Part shown: positions 44,827 to 54,517 of the stretch, in pieces
Numbering within the stretch: the stretch's first letter is position 1
How the letters are laid out: every line of letters begins with the position of its first letter
DNA from: Pseudomonas sp. S37
GTDB lineage: Bacteria; Pseudomonadota; Gammaproteobacteria; Pseudomonadales; Pseudomonadaceae
NCBI RefSeq assembly: GCF_016658545.1
Contig: NZ_JACVZC010000018.1
Coordinates: forward strand, 1-64,000
Reading direction: 5' to 3'
Length of the DNA: 64,000 nt
The notes under the pieces: generated by a model
Told to the model about the DNA's origin: nothing
Database searches by the model: none
The model's input: only the letters and a program-made list of their open reading frames with translations
Program-made: the position numbers and the translations under genes

Positions 44827-45665
44827 TTGCGCTCGATTGCGACGACCTGTTCACCATTTGGCGCGAACAGGCCCGGAGGCTGTTGGGGCATGGCATCGAC
44901 CCCTCGCAGGTCACCTGGTCACAAGGCCCGATGGCTGACCTGCTGGCTGTGCCGGCAGCGCCGCCGGAAGGGCCTGGCCCCTTTCGGGCCAAGGTGCCGG
45001 CAGCCTTGTTGAGCCAGTTGGAGCAGGCCTCTTGCTACCGTGGCGAGCAACGCTGGAACCTGCTGTACGAAGTGCTGTGGCGCGTGGCCCACGGCGACCG
45101 CACGGCGATGCTGGCGGGCGACCGCTTGGGCAGTGAGCTGCAGCGGCGCATCAAGCAGGTAACGCGTGAAGCGCATCACTTGCATGCTTTTGTACGCTTC
45201 GTCCCGCTGCCTGAACAACTGGTTGAACATTTGCAGCTTGATCTCGTGGCCTATCACGAACCGGCGCATGACATTCTGCAGAGCGCCAGCCCACACTTCG
45301 CCGATCGCCTGGGGCGGTTGCGCTGGCTGATCGCCACACCACGGGATGGCATTCGCTTCGACGGCCAGGCTTTCGACTACCAGCGGCAGTGCCCCGAGCC
45401 CTGGCGCCAATGGTCGCGCAGCGCCGATGACCCGGGTGCCGAGCTATGGCGCACTTACTATCGCCACACCTTCAACCCTGCCCGCCTCAACCCCGACGCC
45501 CTGCGCCTGCACATGCCCGGACGGTTCTGGCGGCATTTGCCGGAAGGCATGCTGATCCCCCAGCTGGAAGGTTTGGCACGCCAAGGCAAACAACGGGATG
45601 GCCAAGCCCAGGAAGTGGCCACCCAGACCGGCAAGCAAATCAGCAAGCCTGCGCGGTCTTTGTAA
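44823..45665 (+). CDS. TIGR03915-type putative DNA metabolism protein
   Basis: A 280-residue cytoplasmic protein that partners the radical-SAM protein. 'DCDDLFTIWREQARRLLGHG' opens it; a middle 'QVTREAHHLHAFVRFVPL' and 'WLIATPRDGIRFDGQAFDYQ' follow, and a 'ELWRTYYRHTFNPARLN' motif resembles the end of uracil-DNA-glycosylase-like members, where such enzymes carry an extra C-terminal domain. It starts at GTG 44823, overlapping the previous stop by 4 bp (44817 is an alternative). Function is inferred only from the pairing. Confidence 0.85.
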   Translation: MIALDCDDLFTIWREQARRLLGHGIDPSQVTWSQGPMADLLAVPAAPPEGPGPFRAKVPAALLSQLEQASCYRGEQRWNLLYEVLWRVAHGDRTAMLAGDRLGSELQRRIKQVTREAHHLHAFVRFVPLPEQLVEHLQLDLVAYHEPAHDILQSASPHFADRLGRLRWLIATPRDGIRFDGQAFDYQRQCPEPWRQWSRSADDPGAELWRTYYRHTFNPARLNPDALRLHMPGRFWRHLPEGMLIPQLEGLARQGKQRDGQAQEVATQTGKQISKPARSL

Positions 45666-45724
45666 CCCATGAAAGGGCCTGAAGGACAATCACCACCAGC
45701 CGCTCAGCGTTGCCGCTGCCACCG

Positions 45725-45752
45725 TATTCGCGGGTAAACCCGCTCCTACGCA
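45725..45752. repeat. Single REP-like repeat, copy 9
   Basis: 'ttcgcgggtaaacccgctcc' plus 'tac', one arm only, between the DNA-metabolism gene and the TetR gene, which converge here. Confidence 0.7.
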
Positions 45753-45756
45753 GATC

Positions 45757-46344
45757 TCACCTGTCCTTCAATACCCCCCGCAACAACAAATCCAACGCAC
45801 CCACTCCACGCTCCAGCCGCCCCTGCCCATCATCCCCCTCGGCAATCCAGCAGGCTGCTTCGGCCAAACTGCCATAGATCAACGATGCCAAAGCCTGTGG
45901 GTCGGCTTCGGCAATTACGCCTTGCTTCATGAGTTCGCCAATCAATTGCTGCATCGAGGCAATACAGTGCTGCTGCGCGTCCGGCGCAGCACCGCCCAGT
46001 ACCGCCTTGGCATCACGCAAGACAATCCGCTGAATCTCTGGCTCCAGTGCCATCTCCAGATACGCCCGACAGCGCTGGCGGAATCCCTCCCAGGCATCCT
46101 CGGCCCCATCTGAAATGGCCTGCAGGCGCTGGTCCATCTCGCTATCGATCTGCTCGACCACCGCCACCAACAAACCCTTCTTGTCGCCAAAGTGATGGTA
46201 AAGCGCCCCTCGGGTCAGCCCCGCCTGCGCGGTCAGGTCATCCATCGAAGTGTCGGCATAACCCAATGCTGCGAAGCACTGGCGTGCCGTCGCCAGCAAT
46301 GTCGCGCGGGTTTCTTCCATTTCGGCGCGGGTGCGGCGAACCAT
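45757..46344 (-). CDS. TetR/AcrR-family transcriptional repressor
   Basis: A 195-residue repressor. The N-terminal HTH is 'LGYADTSMDDLTAQAGLTRG' with 'GALYHHFGDKKGLLVAVVEQ' as recognition and post-helix. The C-terminal ligand domain is of the TetR_C type. The start at 46344 lies after AAGGAGAG; a longer start at 46404 lacks one. It is divergent from the TPR gene at 46476, with 131 bp between, so it may control that gene and itself. No efflux pump lies beside it. Confidence 0.87.
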   Translation of the reverse strand: MVRRTRAEMEETRATLLATARQCFAALGYADTSMDDLTAQAGLTRGALYHHFGDKKGLLVAVVEQIDSEMDQRLQAISDGAEDAWEGFRQRCRAYLEMALEPEIQRIVLRDAKAVLGGAAPDAQQHCIASMQQLIGELMKQGVIAEADPQALASLIYGSLAEAACWIAEGDDGQGRLERGVGALDLLLRGVLKDR

Positions 46345-46475
46345 GCAGTCTCTCCTTACATACACAATGCAGGTAATATCACCATGCGGGCTTGCTGGTG
46401 GCAAGCCGCATGCTCGGTTGCATTTACCCCCCGGCTAGCCCAAGCTCAGCCCTTCCCGCCGCCACGGATCGCCCG

Positions 46476-47531
46476 ATGCCCAGACGCAACCGCTACCTGA
46501 TCGCCTTGCTGTTGTTGATCCTGGTATCGGCCCTGTTCGGCTACCTGTGGCGCGATACCCCGCCAGGCCAGCCGGCCTTGCCTGCGCACAGCTACGCCAA
46601 GGCCTTGCGCCAGGCCCACGACGGCCAGCCTGGTGCTGCACGGGTGCTGTACCAGCAGTTGCAGCGTACCGACTTGCCGGCCATCCGCCGTGCGGCGCTG
46701 TACACCGAATTGCCCAACTACCCCTCACCCCAGGCATTGAAACTTGCCCGCCATGACCTGGAGCATGCCGACCCACTGGTGCGCCGCGCCGCGATTGCCG
46801 GTATCCGCCGCCTGCTGCCAGCGGCGCAGCGCAGCCTGGTGCTCGGCCCGCTGCTGGATGACGACGAACAAAGCGTGCGCTTTGCCGCGGTGGATGCCCT
46901 GCTGGGCCTTGAGCCGGATGATATCGGCCTGTACTTCGGCCCGCTGCAGGCGGCCCTGGAACAATACCAGCAGGCGCTGGAGCAACAGCCCGAGGATGCC
47001 GACGCCCAGGTGCACCTCGCGCGGCTGTACTTGCACGAGAGCGACTACGCCCAGGCGGCCACAGCCTTGCAACGCGCACTTGCAGTTGCCCCCGACAGCC
47101 TCGACGCCCTGGCCACCCAAGTACGCCTGCTGGAGCGCCAGGGCCAGCACGATGCCTCGCGCCAGGTGCTCGGCAAGGCACTGACACTGAGCCCCGACTC
47201 GGCCTTCCTGCAGTACGAGCTGGGGCTATGGCTGAACCGCCACGAACAACGTGAATATGCCTTGCTGGCCTTGTCCCGCGCCGTCGAGCTGGACCCGGAA
47301 AACGCCGACTACCGTTACACCCTGGCAGTCACCCTGCATGAGCTGGACCAGCTTGACGCCGCGCAAAGACAGCTGGAAACCGTGCTCAACCGGCAGCCGG
47401 CCAATCGCCGGGCCCGGGTGCTGCTGATTCAGTACTGGAAGGAGTCCGGCCAATTGCAGAACGTGCAGGTGCTGCTGGCCGAACTGGAACGTCAAAACCC
47501 GGACGACCCCGTGCTGCAACAGGGCCTGTAG
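46476..47531 (+). CDS. Membrane-anchored HEAT/TPR repeat protein
   Basis: A 351-residue protein. A single N-terminal helix (about 6-24) anchors it in the inner membrane with the rest outside. A HEAT-like part (about 85-165; 'RRAAIAGIRRLLPAAQRSL', 'QSVRFAAVDALLGL') is followed by four or five tetratricopeptide repeats ('EQYQQALEQQPEDADAQVHL', 'AATALQRALAVAPDSLDALA', 'LALSRAVELDPENADYRYTL'). A scaffold role is probable; no enzymatic residues are visible. The ATG at 46476 replaces a longer reading from 46392. Confidence 0.8.
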   Translation: MPRRNRYLIALLLLILVSALFGYLWRDTPPGQPALPAHSYAKALRQAHDGQPGAARVLYQQLQRTDLPAIRRAALYTELPNYPSPQALKLARHDLEHADPLVRRAAIAGIRRLLPAAQRSLVLGPLLDDDEQSVRFAAVDALLGLEPDDIGLYFGPLQAALEQYQQALEQQPEDADAQVHLARLYLHESDYAQAATALQRALAVAPDSLDALATQVRLLERQGQHDASRQVLGKALTLSPDSAFLQYELGLWLNRHEQREYALLALSRAVELDPENADYRYTLAVTLHELDQLDAAQRQLETVLNRQPANRRARVLLIQYWKESGQLQNVQVLLAELERQNPDDPVLQQGL

Positions 47532-47610
47532 GCAGTTGCTGAATTCTGTTGAACCCTGAGGCAGGGCATGGGGTCCAGTGGGTATCAGGCTACCCCACAG
47601 GAGAGTTGTT

Positions 47611-49227
47611 TTGGCCAGTTCGTTGGCGCTGGATGAACGTGCCTTGATCCTGGCACCGCCGTTATTGGCGGCGGATACCTCACGCTTGCTCGCCTCCGCC
47701 GGCATCGATTGCCTGTGCGCGGCCGATCTGGCCAGCCTGCAGGCGCGCCTGGCAGAAGGCGCAGGGCTGGCGATCATCGCCGAACAGGTGTTCAGCCAAG
47801 GCCCCAGTGCGTTGCTGCAGGCATTTATCGACCAACAACCCAGCTGGTCGGACTTGCCTATCGTACTGGTGACCCAAGGCGCCTGGACGGCCGCCGGCGT
47901 CAGTAACCACCCGGTGGGCAACCTGGTCCTGCTAATGGCGCCGTTTGAAAATGCCCAACTTCTGCACATGACCCGGTCTGCCCTGCGCAACCGTCGCAAG
48001 CAGTACCTGGCGCGCGACCAGCTACAGGGCCTGCAGCAACGCCTGGACACCCGCCTTGCGTCGCCAGACGAAGCGCCTGACCCTGATGAGCTCAGCCGTT
48101 TCCAGGCGCGCAAAATGGAGGCCATCGGTCAACTCGCCGGCGGCGTCGCACATGACTTCAACAACCTGCTCACCAGTATTGGCGGCAGCTTCGAGCTGAT
48201 TGACCGGCGCCTGCGTCAAGGGCGCAATGACGGTCTGGAGGGTGTGTTGCGCATGGGCCGCGAAGCCGTCACGCGCGCCACCCGCCTGACCCATCGCCTG
48301 CTGGCCTTCTCTGCCCGCCAATCGCTGCACAGCCAGCGGATAGACCTGCATGGCTTGCTTCAAAACAAGCGCCTGAAGGCCTGCCTGAACCCGGGCATAA
48401 CCCTGGACGTGCACATCGCCAAAGGCTTGTGGCCCGTGCAAGCGGATGACCAGCAACTGCAGGAAGCCCTGGACAACGTGCTTGTCAATGCCAGCGAAGC
48501 CATGCCCAGCGGTGGGCTGCTGCGCATCGAAGCGCATAACCGGCATATTGGCAGCGGGCTTTTCGCTGAAGGTGCCCTGGACAAGGGCGACTATGTGCAC
48601 CTGCGTATCATCGACGAAGGCCAGGGTATGGCCGCAAGCACACTGGAACATGCCTTCGAGCCATTCTTCAGCACCAAGGCCACCGGCCAGGGTATCGGCC
48701 TGGGCTTGTCGATGGTGTACGGTTTCAGCAGGCAGTCTCACGGCCATGTCACCCTGCACAGCCAGCTCGGCCAAGGTACCCAGGTAGACCTGTACCTGCC
48801 GCGCCATGTGGGTGAAAGCGAGCAGGCACGGCGGCCGGCAGCGCCTGCTCAGGAAAACCGGCCCCGTCATGTGCTGGTGGTCGAGGACGACCCACATGTT
48901 CGCCAGTTACTGTGCCAGACCTTGCGCGAGGACGGCTTCCCCTGCCACGGCGCTGCCAACGCCAACGAAGGGTTGAACGTGCTGCGCTCAAACCAGCCGG
49001 TGGACCTGCTGGTAAGCGACGTTGGCTTGCCCGGCATGAATGGCAGGCAACTGGCCGAAATAGCCCGCAGCTTGCGCCCGAACCTGCCGGTGCTGTTCAT
49101 CACCGGCTATGCGGAAACGGCCATGGCCCGCGAGGGCTTCCTGGGTGCAGGCATGCACCTGATGTGCAAACCGTTCGAGCTCAAGCAACTGCAGGCACAA
49201 GTGGTGCAAATTCTCGGCAAGCCTTGA
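47611..49227 (+). CDS. Hybrid histidine kinase with N-terminal pseudo-receiver
   Basis: A 538-residue soluble kinase-receiver protein. Residues 1 to about 140 fold like a receiver ('DERALILAPPLLAADTSRLL', 'LPIVLVTQGAW', 'VLLMAPFENAQLL') but lack the acidic pocket, so this part cannot be phosphorylated in the usual way. H-box 'GGVAHDFNNLLTSIGG' has H181. The N, G1 and G2 boxes of HATPase_c are clear ('DEGQGMAASTLEHAFEPFF', 'GIGLGLSMVYGFSRQ'). The C-terminal receiver has D470 (LLVSDVGLPG). TTG start at 47611 with AGGAG upstream. The convergent kinase gene ends 6 bp away. Confidence 0.88.
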   Translation: MASSLALDERALILAPPLLAADTSRLLASAGIDCLCAADLASLQARLAEGAGLAIIAEQVFSQGPSALLQAFIDQQPSWSDLPIVLVTQGAWTAAGVSNHPVGNLVLLMAPFENAQLLHMTRSALRNRRKQYLARDQLQGLQQRLDTRLASPDEAPDPDELSRFQARKMEAIGQLAGGVAHDFNNLLTSIGGSFELIDRRLRQGRNDGLEGVLRMGREAVTRATRLTHRLLAFSARQSLHSQRIDLHGLLQNKRLKACLNPGITLDVHIAKGLWPVQADDQQLQEALDNVLVNASEAMPSGGLLRIEAHNRHIGSGLFAEGALDKGDYVHLRIIDEGQGMAASTLEHAFEPFFSTKATGQGIGLGLSMVYGFSRQSHGHVTLHSQLGQGTQVDLYLPRHVGESEQARRPAAPAQENRPRHVLVVEDDPHVRQLLCQTLREDGFPCHGAANANEGLNVLRSNQPVDLLVSDVGLPGMNGRQLAEIARSLRPNLPVLFITGYAETAMAREGFLGAGMHLMCKPFELKQLQAQVVQILGKP

Positions 49228-49233
49228 GGCCTT

Positions 49234-51300
49234 CTATTCGTCAAGCAAGCACAGCGCTTGGTCAGCAAGGTCAGCCAGCAGGAATGGCTTATTCATCAAT
49301 GCCGTGCCCGGCTGCTCCAGCAACTGCGCTTCGACAGGCTGGTCGGCATACCCCGTGATGAACAGGATCTTCTGCTGCGCAAGCTGCATGCGCATGGCCT
49401 TGGCCACTTGCCGGCCACTGAAACCACCCGGCAGACCGATGTCGGTAATCACCAGGTCGAACGGGCCATCATGGCGAAAACATGCCAGTGCGGTATTGGC
49501 ATCGCCCGCCTCGGTAACATCGAAACCCCGCTCGGTCAGGTACTCGCGCATTACAGCCCGCAAGTTAAGCTCGTCATCAACCAGCAGCACGCGCTCCCCT
49601 TGGGCCATGCGCTGCGAACGGGGTGCGGGCTTGAGTTCTTCCGCGACCGGCTCGTGGCACCGAGGGAAAAGCATGCAAACCCTGGTACCTTGACCTGGGG
49701 CCGACTCGATCCAGGTATACCCACCTGACTGGCCGACAAACCCGTACACCATCGACAAGCCAAGCCCGGACCCACGCCCGATGGGCTTGGTGGTGAAGAA
49801 CGGTTCAAAGGCCTTGGCAATATCCACTGCCGCCATGCCATGGCCGTCGTCCTCGACATGCAACGCCACGTAGTCGCCTGGCGGCAAGCCACCCTCATTC
49901 GGAAAACAGGTCGCCAGCCGTTCATTGACGCTGCGAATGGTGATAGTGCCACGCTCCAGGCAGGCCTCACGGGCATTGGTACACAGGTTGATCAGTGCTT
50001 TCTCCAGTTGCACGACGTCAAGGCTGACCGCCCACGGCGTAACATCCAGTTGCCAGTGCAAACACATTTCTGCGCCCAATGCCCGCAACAGCAAGGGTTC
50101 GCTCAGGCGTAATTGCCGATTGAAGACCAGCGGCTTCGGGGCCAATGGCTGATGGCGGGAGAACGCCAGCAAACGATGGGTCAGTTCCATGGCTCGCTGC
50201 ACCGAATCACGCGCTACATCAACATACGCCTCTACCCGCTCCAGGCGCCCTTCCTGCAGGCGCCGCTGCAGCAATTCGAGGCTGCCGCCGATGCCGGACA
50301 GCAAGTTGTTCATTTCATGCCCCATGCCGCCCGCCAACTGGCCAACCAATTCCATGCGCTCGTTGTTGCGCATCAGCGCATCGGATTGGCGCGCGGCTTC
50401 TTCGCGGTCGTCGGTGATATCCCGACCGACCGCAGTCAGCAGGGTACCGTCGAATCGCCCGCCCCAGCGAAACCAGCGGTAATGCCCGTCGTGGTGGCGC
50501 AGCCGCGTCTCCACCTGCTCGGCGTTGCTGTACTGCAGCAGCCCGCACACTGCCACCTGTACTTCGGTGCGATCGGCAGGATGCACCAGTTCCAGTACAG
50601 GCATGCCCAGCACCTGCGCTTCTTCCCAGCCCAGAATGCGGTACCAGGCAGGGTTGGCAGATTGCAGCCTCAACTCAGGGGTTATCGTCATCATCGCTTC
50701 GCGCGAAAGTTGCCACAACTGTTCACGCTCGGCCACGTGGCGCTTGATCTGATGCTCGAAATCCTGCGCCTGCTCGCGCCAATGGCGGTACGCATCAACG
50801 CTGGCCGTGGTCTCGATAACGGTATGCAGAAACCCCGCCACATTGCCCGCCTCATCGCGCAGCGGCGCATAACCGAACGCGCACCACAAGGGCTCGGCGC
50901 TTTCAGCGCGCACAATCTTCAGCGGTGGGTCCTCGACAAAGTTCGAATGCCCATCCAGCGCCTTGAACACCCAGGGCCCGACTGCCGACCACACATCTGC
51001 CCAAAGTGCATCGAACGATTTGCCCAGCGCATCCGGGGTAACTGCCCGCAGTGCCCGGTAACCGTCGTTGTGCACCAGGCAGAGGTCTGCGCCCCACACC
51101 ACTGCGCACGGGAACGGTGACAGGTGCATCATGTCGACGGCAATGCGCAATGAAGCTGGCCAGCGCGGTAATGGCCCGAGCGAGGTACGCCCCCAGTCGA
51201 ACCCGGCGATCCGCTCGCCCATCAGGTCGGGCGGTGAAGCAACAAGCGTTTTCAGTTTGACCTGCGGTGTGGGCTCGCGCGGCGTTCCAGGTGCGACCAA
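49234..51300 (-). CDS. PAS-domain hybrid histidine kinase
   Basis: A 688-residue soluble kinase. A PAS/GAF-like N-terminal part (about 20-170; 'AVVWGADLCLVHNDGYRALR') and a second PAS (about 200-300; 'LQSANPAWYRILGWEEAQVL' to 'AVGRDITDDRE') precede H-box 'GGMGHEMNNLLSGIGG' with H328. HATPase_c motifs are 'DDGHGMAAVDIAKAFEPFF' and 'GSGLGLSMVYGFVGQ'. The receiver carries D620 (LVITDIGLPG). It is closely related in its kinase core to the convergent gene before it. TTG start at 51300 with GGAG upstream. No helix or signal, so it senses a cytoplasmic cue. Confidence 0.9.
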   Translation of the reverse strand: MVAPGTPREPTPQVKLKTLVASPPDLMGERIAGFDWGRTSLGPLPRWPASLRIAVDMMHLSPFPCAVVWGADLCLVHNDGYRALRAVTPDALGKSFDALWADVWSAVGPWVFKALDGHSNFVEDPPLKIVRAESAEPLWCAFGYAPLRDEAGNVAGFLHTVIETTASVDAYRHWREQAQDFEHQIKRHVAEREQLWQLSREAMMTITPELRLQSANPAWYRILGWEEAQVLGMPVLELVHPADRTEVQVAVCGLLQYSNAEQVETRLRHHDGHYRWFRWGGRFDGTLLTAVGRDITDDREEAARQSDALMRNNERMELVGQLAGGMGHEMNNLLSGIGGSLELLQRRLQEGRLERVEAYVDVARDSVQRAMELTHRLLAFSRHQPLAPKPLVFNRQLRLSEPLLLRALGAEMCLHWQLDVTPWAVSLDVVQLEKALINLCTNAREACLERGTITIRSVNERLATCFPNEGGLPPGDYVALHVEDDGHGMAAVDIAKAFEPFFTTKPIGRGSGLGLSMVYGFVGQSGGYTWIESAPGQGTRVCMLFPRCHEPVAEELKPAPRSQRMAQGERVLLVDDELNLRAVMREYLTERGFDVTEAGDANTALACFRHDGPFDLVITDIGLPGGFSGRQVAKAMRMQLAQQKILFITGYADQPVEAQLLEQPGTALMNKPFLLADLADQALCLLDE

Positions 51301-51494
51301 TATCGTGGCTCCAGCAGTGCTCAGGGTTGACTACAGGGCTGCCGGGCCCGGCAGGCTTACCCGTGGATTTTGTTCAAGTTAGCACAGCATGCAGCACGCA
51401 CCATGGCGGACTTGCAGCTGAGAGCTATGCTGATTAGGTTTTCCTTCGGGCCAGGGAGCACCGGCCCATTCAGGTTGCCGACGGGAGCGTGGTC

Positions 51495-52181
51495 ATGAGC
51501 AAGAAAATGCTGGTAGTGCTGACCAATACAGCCAAGTACCCGACCCTCAAGCGGGCCACCGGCCTGTGGCTTGGAGAAGCCGTGCATTTTGTCGAGAAGG
51601 TCGAACAGGCGGGCTACACAGTGGATTATGTCAGCCCATCAGGAGGTTACGTGCCGATCGACCCGCACAGCCTGCAGATGGCACCCGACCTGGATTGGCA
51701 ATGGTATGACAACAAGCAGTTCATGACGCGCCTGGGCAATACGCTGAGCCCTGGCCAGGTAAAACCAGAACAGTACGAGGTCATCTACTACACCGGTGGG
51801 CACGGGGTGATGTATGACTTTCCCGACAATCAGCAACTTCAGGAGCTGGCCCGCAAGGTCTACGAAAACCAAGGTATTGTCGCTGCGGTATGCCATGGCG
51901 TGGTCGGCCTGCTGAACATCAAGCTCAGCGACAACAGCCTGCTGTTGAAGGACCGCCTGGTAACGGGTTTTTCCAATACCGAGGAAAAGCTGGCTGAACT
52001 GGACAACGTGGTGCCATTCCTCACTGAAAACGAACTTGGCGCCCGTGGCGGTAAATACAGCAAGCATGACGATCCCTGGCAGCCCTACGTAGTTGAAGAT
52101 GATCGGCTGATGACCGGGCAGAACCCTGCCTCCACGGCATTGCTGGCCGAAAAAGTGCTGGAGAAGCTCAAAGGCCATTAA
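51495..52181 (+). CDS. DJ-1/PfpI-superfamily protein, Hsp31-like
   Basis: A 228-residue class-I glutamine-amidotransferase-like protein. The nucleophile elbow is 'IVAAVCHGVVGLLNI' with C133, and 'YYTGGHGVMYDFPDN' is the conserved GGHG loop. Members act as glyoxalase III, chaperones or protein deglycases. Length is like yeast Hsp31/SNO relatives. The start at 51495 lies 7 bases after GGGAG; the GTG at 51489 is less likely. Transcribed alone. Confidence 0.88.
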   Translation: MSKKMLVVLTNTAKYPTLKRATGLWLGEAVHFVEKVEQAGYTVDYVSPSGGYVPIDPHSLQMAPDLDWQWYDNKQFMTRLGNTLSPGQVKPEQYEVIYYTGGHGVMYDFPDNQQLQELARKVYENQGIVAAVCHGVVGLLNIKLSDNSLLLKDRLVTGFSNTEEKLAELDNVVPFLTENELGARGGKYSKHDDPWQPYVVEDDRLMTGQNPASTALLAEKVLEKLKGH

Positions 52182-52313
52182 TAACCTACACCCGGTTTCT
52201 CTATTTCCTATCGCGCTGACCGCACGCGGACTACAGCAGCTCTGCCAATGAATACATAGGCTCAGGGTTCAGCTGTTCACTACGAACAGTCTTGGAGCGG
52301 AGAACGATGGCCT

Positions 52314-53120
52314 ATGTCGAACATCATGCACGCCAGGCGCAGCATGCTGGATACGCTGATGCTCATTGCGGTGGGCCTGGTGCCCGTGGTTTCCGGGTTG
52401 CTGGTAATGGTTTATCAGCTGGAAGCGAAACTCGCGGAGAACGCGAGCATTTCGGTTCAGGAAGCAGTTTTCAGTGTTGACCAGGCACTGGACAGGATGC
52501 ACGAGACAGCAACTCGTGCAATGCTTTATGCAGGCAAACCCTGCAATACTGCCCGCAGCGCATTGATCGATCAGGTTGCCAACCGCTCCATGGTCAGGTC
52601 GCTGACCCTGCTGAAAGGTAATCAGGCTTACTGCAGCACCACATCAGAATCGCTTACCCACTTTTCATCATTTGCCCAGTCCGGGCGGCAGGTAGAAATT
52701 TCATATGGAGCACCGGACACACGTCAGAAGTTGTTGGTCAACTTCCACTTGTTTGACAAGGACAAAGGCGTAATCGTAACCGCCTACGCCATGCAGCTTC
52801 GCAACGAACTGGACGGTTTTCAAGACGGCTTCATACTCCTGGTGGAGTTTGACGACCGCTATATCACGAGCACAGGTGACAGCCGAGATGCACAGCGCCC
52901 CTCGAAAGTCGAATTTTCTGCAAGTGCGCAGTCAGCAAAATATGGGTATCGAGTCAAAGGCGGTTATCCGCAAGGCTTTACCGCGCAGGAAATCCAGCAA
53001 TCAATGCTGACGATCCTGCCCTCGCTGATTCTGGTCGGGATCATGACTGGCGCGATTGTCTATCTGGGGCTGCGCAGGCAGCGTGGCAGCAGACGCGACA
53101 GCGCCGCCAGCCATGCATGA
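52314..53120 (+). CDS. Stand-alone CSS-motif sensor protein
   Basis: A 268-residue membrane protein with an N-terminal helix (about 12-36), a periplasmic domain with the paired cysteines of the CSS motif ('GKPCNTARSALIDQVANRSM', 'NQAYCSTTSESLTHF'), and a second helix (about 224-250) ending in a short basic tail. CSS-motif domains normally sit before an EAL c-di-GMP phosphodiesterase domain; here that domain is missing and the gene ends after the second helix. A full-length relative lies 1.4 kb away (54518). It may be a separate sensor or inhibitor. Confidence 0.78.
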   Translation: MSNIMHARRSMLDTLMLIAVGLVPVVSGLLVMVYQLEAKLAENASISVQEAVFSVDQALDRMHETATRAMLYAGKPCNTARSALIDQVANRSMVRSLTLLKGNQAYCSTTSESLTHFSSFAQSGRQVEISYGAPDTRQKLLVNFHLFDKDKGVIVTAYAMQLRNELDGFQDGFILLVEFDDRYITSTGDSRDAQRPSKVEFSASAQSAKYGYRVKGGYPQGFTAQEIQQSMLTILPSLILVGIMTGAIVYLGLRRQRGSRRDSAASHA

Positions 53121-53142
53121 TGGCGACGGCGCCAAAGGCCTA

Positions 53143-54219
53143 TCAGTCGGTGCTCAGCACACCACGACGGACCTGGTCACGCTCGATGGACTCGAACAGT
53201 GCCTTGAAGTTGCCCTCACCAAAACCATCGTCACCCTTGCGCTGGATGAACTCGAAGAACACCGGGCCCAGCAGGGTCTCCGAGAAAATCTGCAGCAACA
53301 GGCGCTTGTCTCCAGGCTGCGAGGCGCCATCAAGGAGAATGCCGCGCGCCTGCAGTTGGTCAACCGGCTCGCCGTGGCCAGGCAGGCGTTCTTCAAGCAT
53401 TTCGTAGTAGGTTTGCGGCGGTGCGGTCATGAAGCGCATACCGATACCCTTCAACGCATCCCAGGTCTTGAGCAGGTCGTCGGTCAGGAACGCTACGTGC
53501 TGAATGCCTTCACCGTTGAACTGCATCAGGAACTCTTCGATCTGCCCGGCACCTTTGGACGACTCTTCGTTGAGCGGGATGCGGATCATGCCATCCGGCG
53601 CGGTCATCGCCTTGGAGGTCAGGCCGGTGTACTCACCCTTGATGTCGAAGTAGCGAATTTCACGGAAGTTGAACAACTTCTCGTAGAAACCGGCCCAGTA
53701 GGCCATACGCCCGCGGTATACGTTGTGGGTGAGGTGGTCGATGATCTTCAGGCCCGCACCCACCGGGTTGCGGTCCACACCCTCGATGAAGTTGAAGTCG
53801 ATGTCGTAGATCGAGCTGCCTTCCTCGAAACGGTCGATCAGGTACAGCGGTGCACCGCCAATACCCTTGATCGCTGGCAGGCGCAGCTCCATCGGGCCGG
53901 TTTCGATCTCTACCGGCTGGGCACCCAGTTCCAGCGCACGGGCATACGCCTCATGGGCATTGCGCACGCGGAACGCCATGCCGCATACCGACGGGCCGTG
54001 TTCGGCGGCAAAGTACGAAGCGATGCTCTTGGGTTCGTTGTTCAGGATCAGGTTGATGCCGCCCTGGCGATACAGGTGCACATCCTTGGAGCGGTGGGTA
54101 GCCACTTTGGTGAAGCCCAGTATCTGGAATACCGGTTCCAGCACGCCTGGGGTTGGCGAAGCCAGTTCGATGAACTCGAAGCCCATCAGGCCCATTGGAT
54201 TGTCGAAGATATCAGCCAT
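53143..54219 (-). CDS. hpd: 4-hydroxyphenylpyruvate dioxygenase
   Basis: A 358-residue non-haem Fe(II) dioxygenase converting 4-hydroxyphenylpyruvate to homogentisate in tyrosine breakdown. Two vicinal-oxygen-chelate domains are seen; '[12 protein letters not shown]' and '[13 protein letters not shown]' carry the two iron His, and the Glu of '[20 protein letters not shown]' completes the facial triad. The last stretch is the family signature. The ATG at 54219 follows GAGGA; upstream sequence in frame is not conserved. No homogentisate genes lie beside it. Confidence 0.94.
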   Translation of the reverse strand: MADIFDNPMGLMGFEFIELASPTPGVLEPVFQILGFTKVATHRSKDVHLYRQGGINLILNNEPKSIASYFAAEHGPSVCGMAFRVRNAHEAYARALELGAQPVEIETGPMELRLPAIKGIGGAPLYLIDRFEEGSSIYDIDFNFIEGVDRNPVGAGLKIIDHLTHNVYRGRMAYWAGFYEKLFNFREIRYFDIKGEYTGLTSKAMTAPDGMIRIPLNEESSKGAGQIEEFLMQFNGEGIQHVAFLTDDLLKTWDALKGIGMRFMTAPPQTYYEMLEERLPGHGEPVDQLQARGILLDGASQPGDKRLLLQIFSETLLGPVFFEFIQRKGDDGFGEGNFKALFESIERDQVRRGVLSTD

Positions 54220-54517
54220 GTTCGTGTCCTCATCTGCAGCGAAAATTATTGATTGCGTGGGATGTCGAACAAAAACGGCGGGGAGCACGGGATGCCTCGC
54301 ACGCTGCGGGCGAGGAAGCCACCCATGATCAGCTTGAACCCATGATATGTCATATGGACCCATTCTCGGCGGGTTTGATTCTTCGGAAGTGAAGAACCTT
54401 ATTGTTGTATTCGTAAACCGATTCTACATTGCGTAAAATAGTTTGTCGCGTTTTAGTTGCTCGTACGTGCCGACAAACGGCTATCCTCTCGTTAACCCTT
54501 CTATCAGTCAGGTCAGC
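54220..54517. other. Divergent promoter region of hpd and the CSS-EAL gene
   Basis: About 300 bp without a gene. The part nearer the EAL gene (54380-54450) is AT-rich with 'ttcgtaaacc' and 'ttgcgtaaaa', a repeated CGTAAA about 25 bp apart. Promoters for both genes must be here. No certain consensus boxes were identified. Confidence 0.4.
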
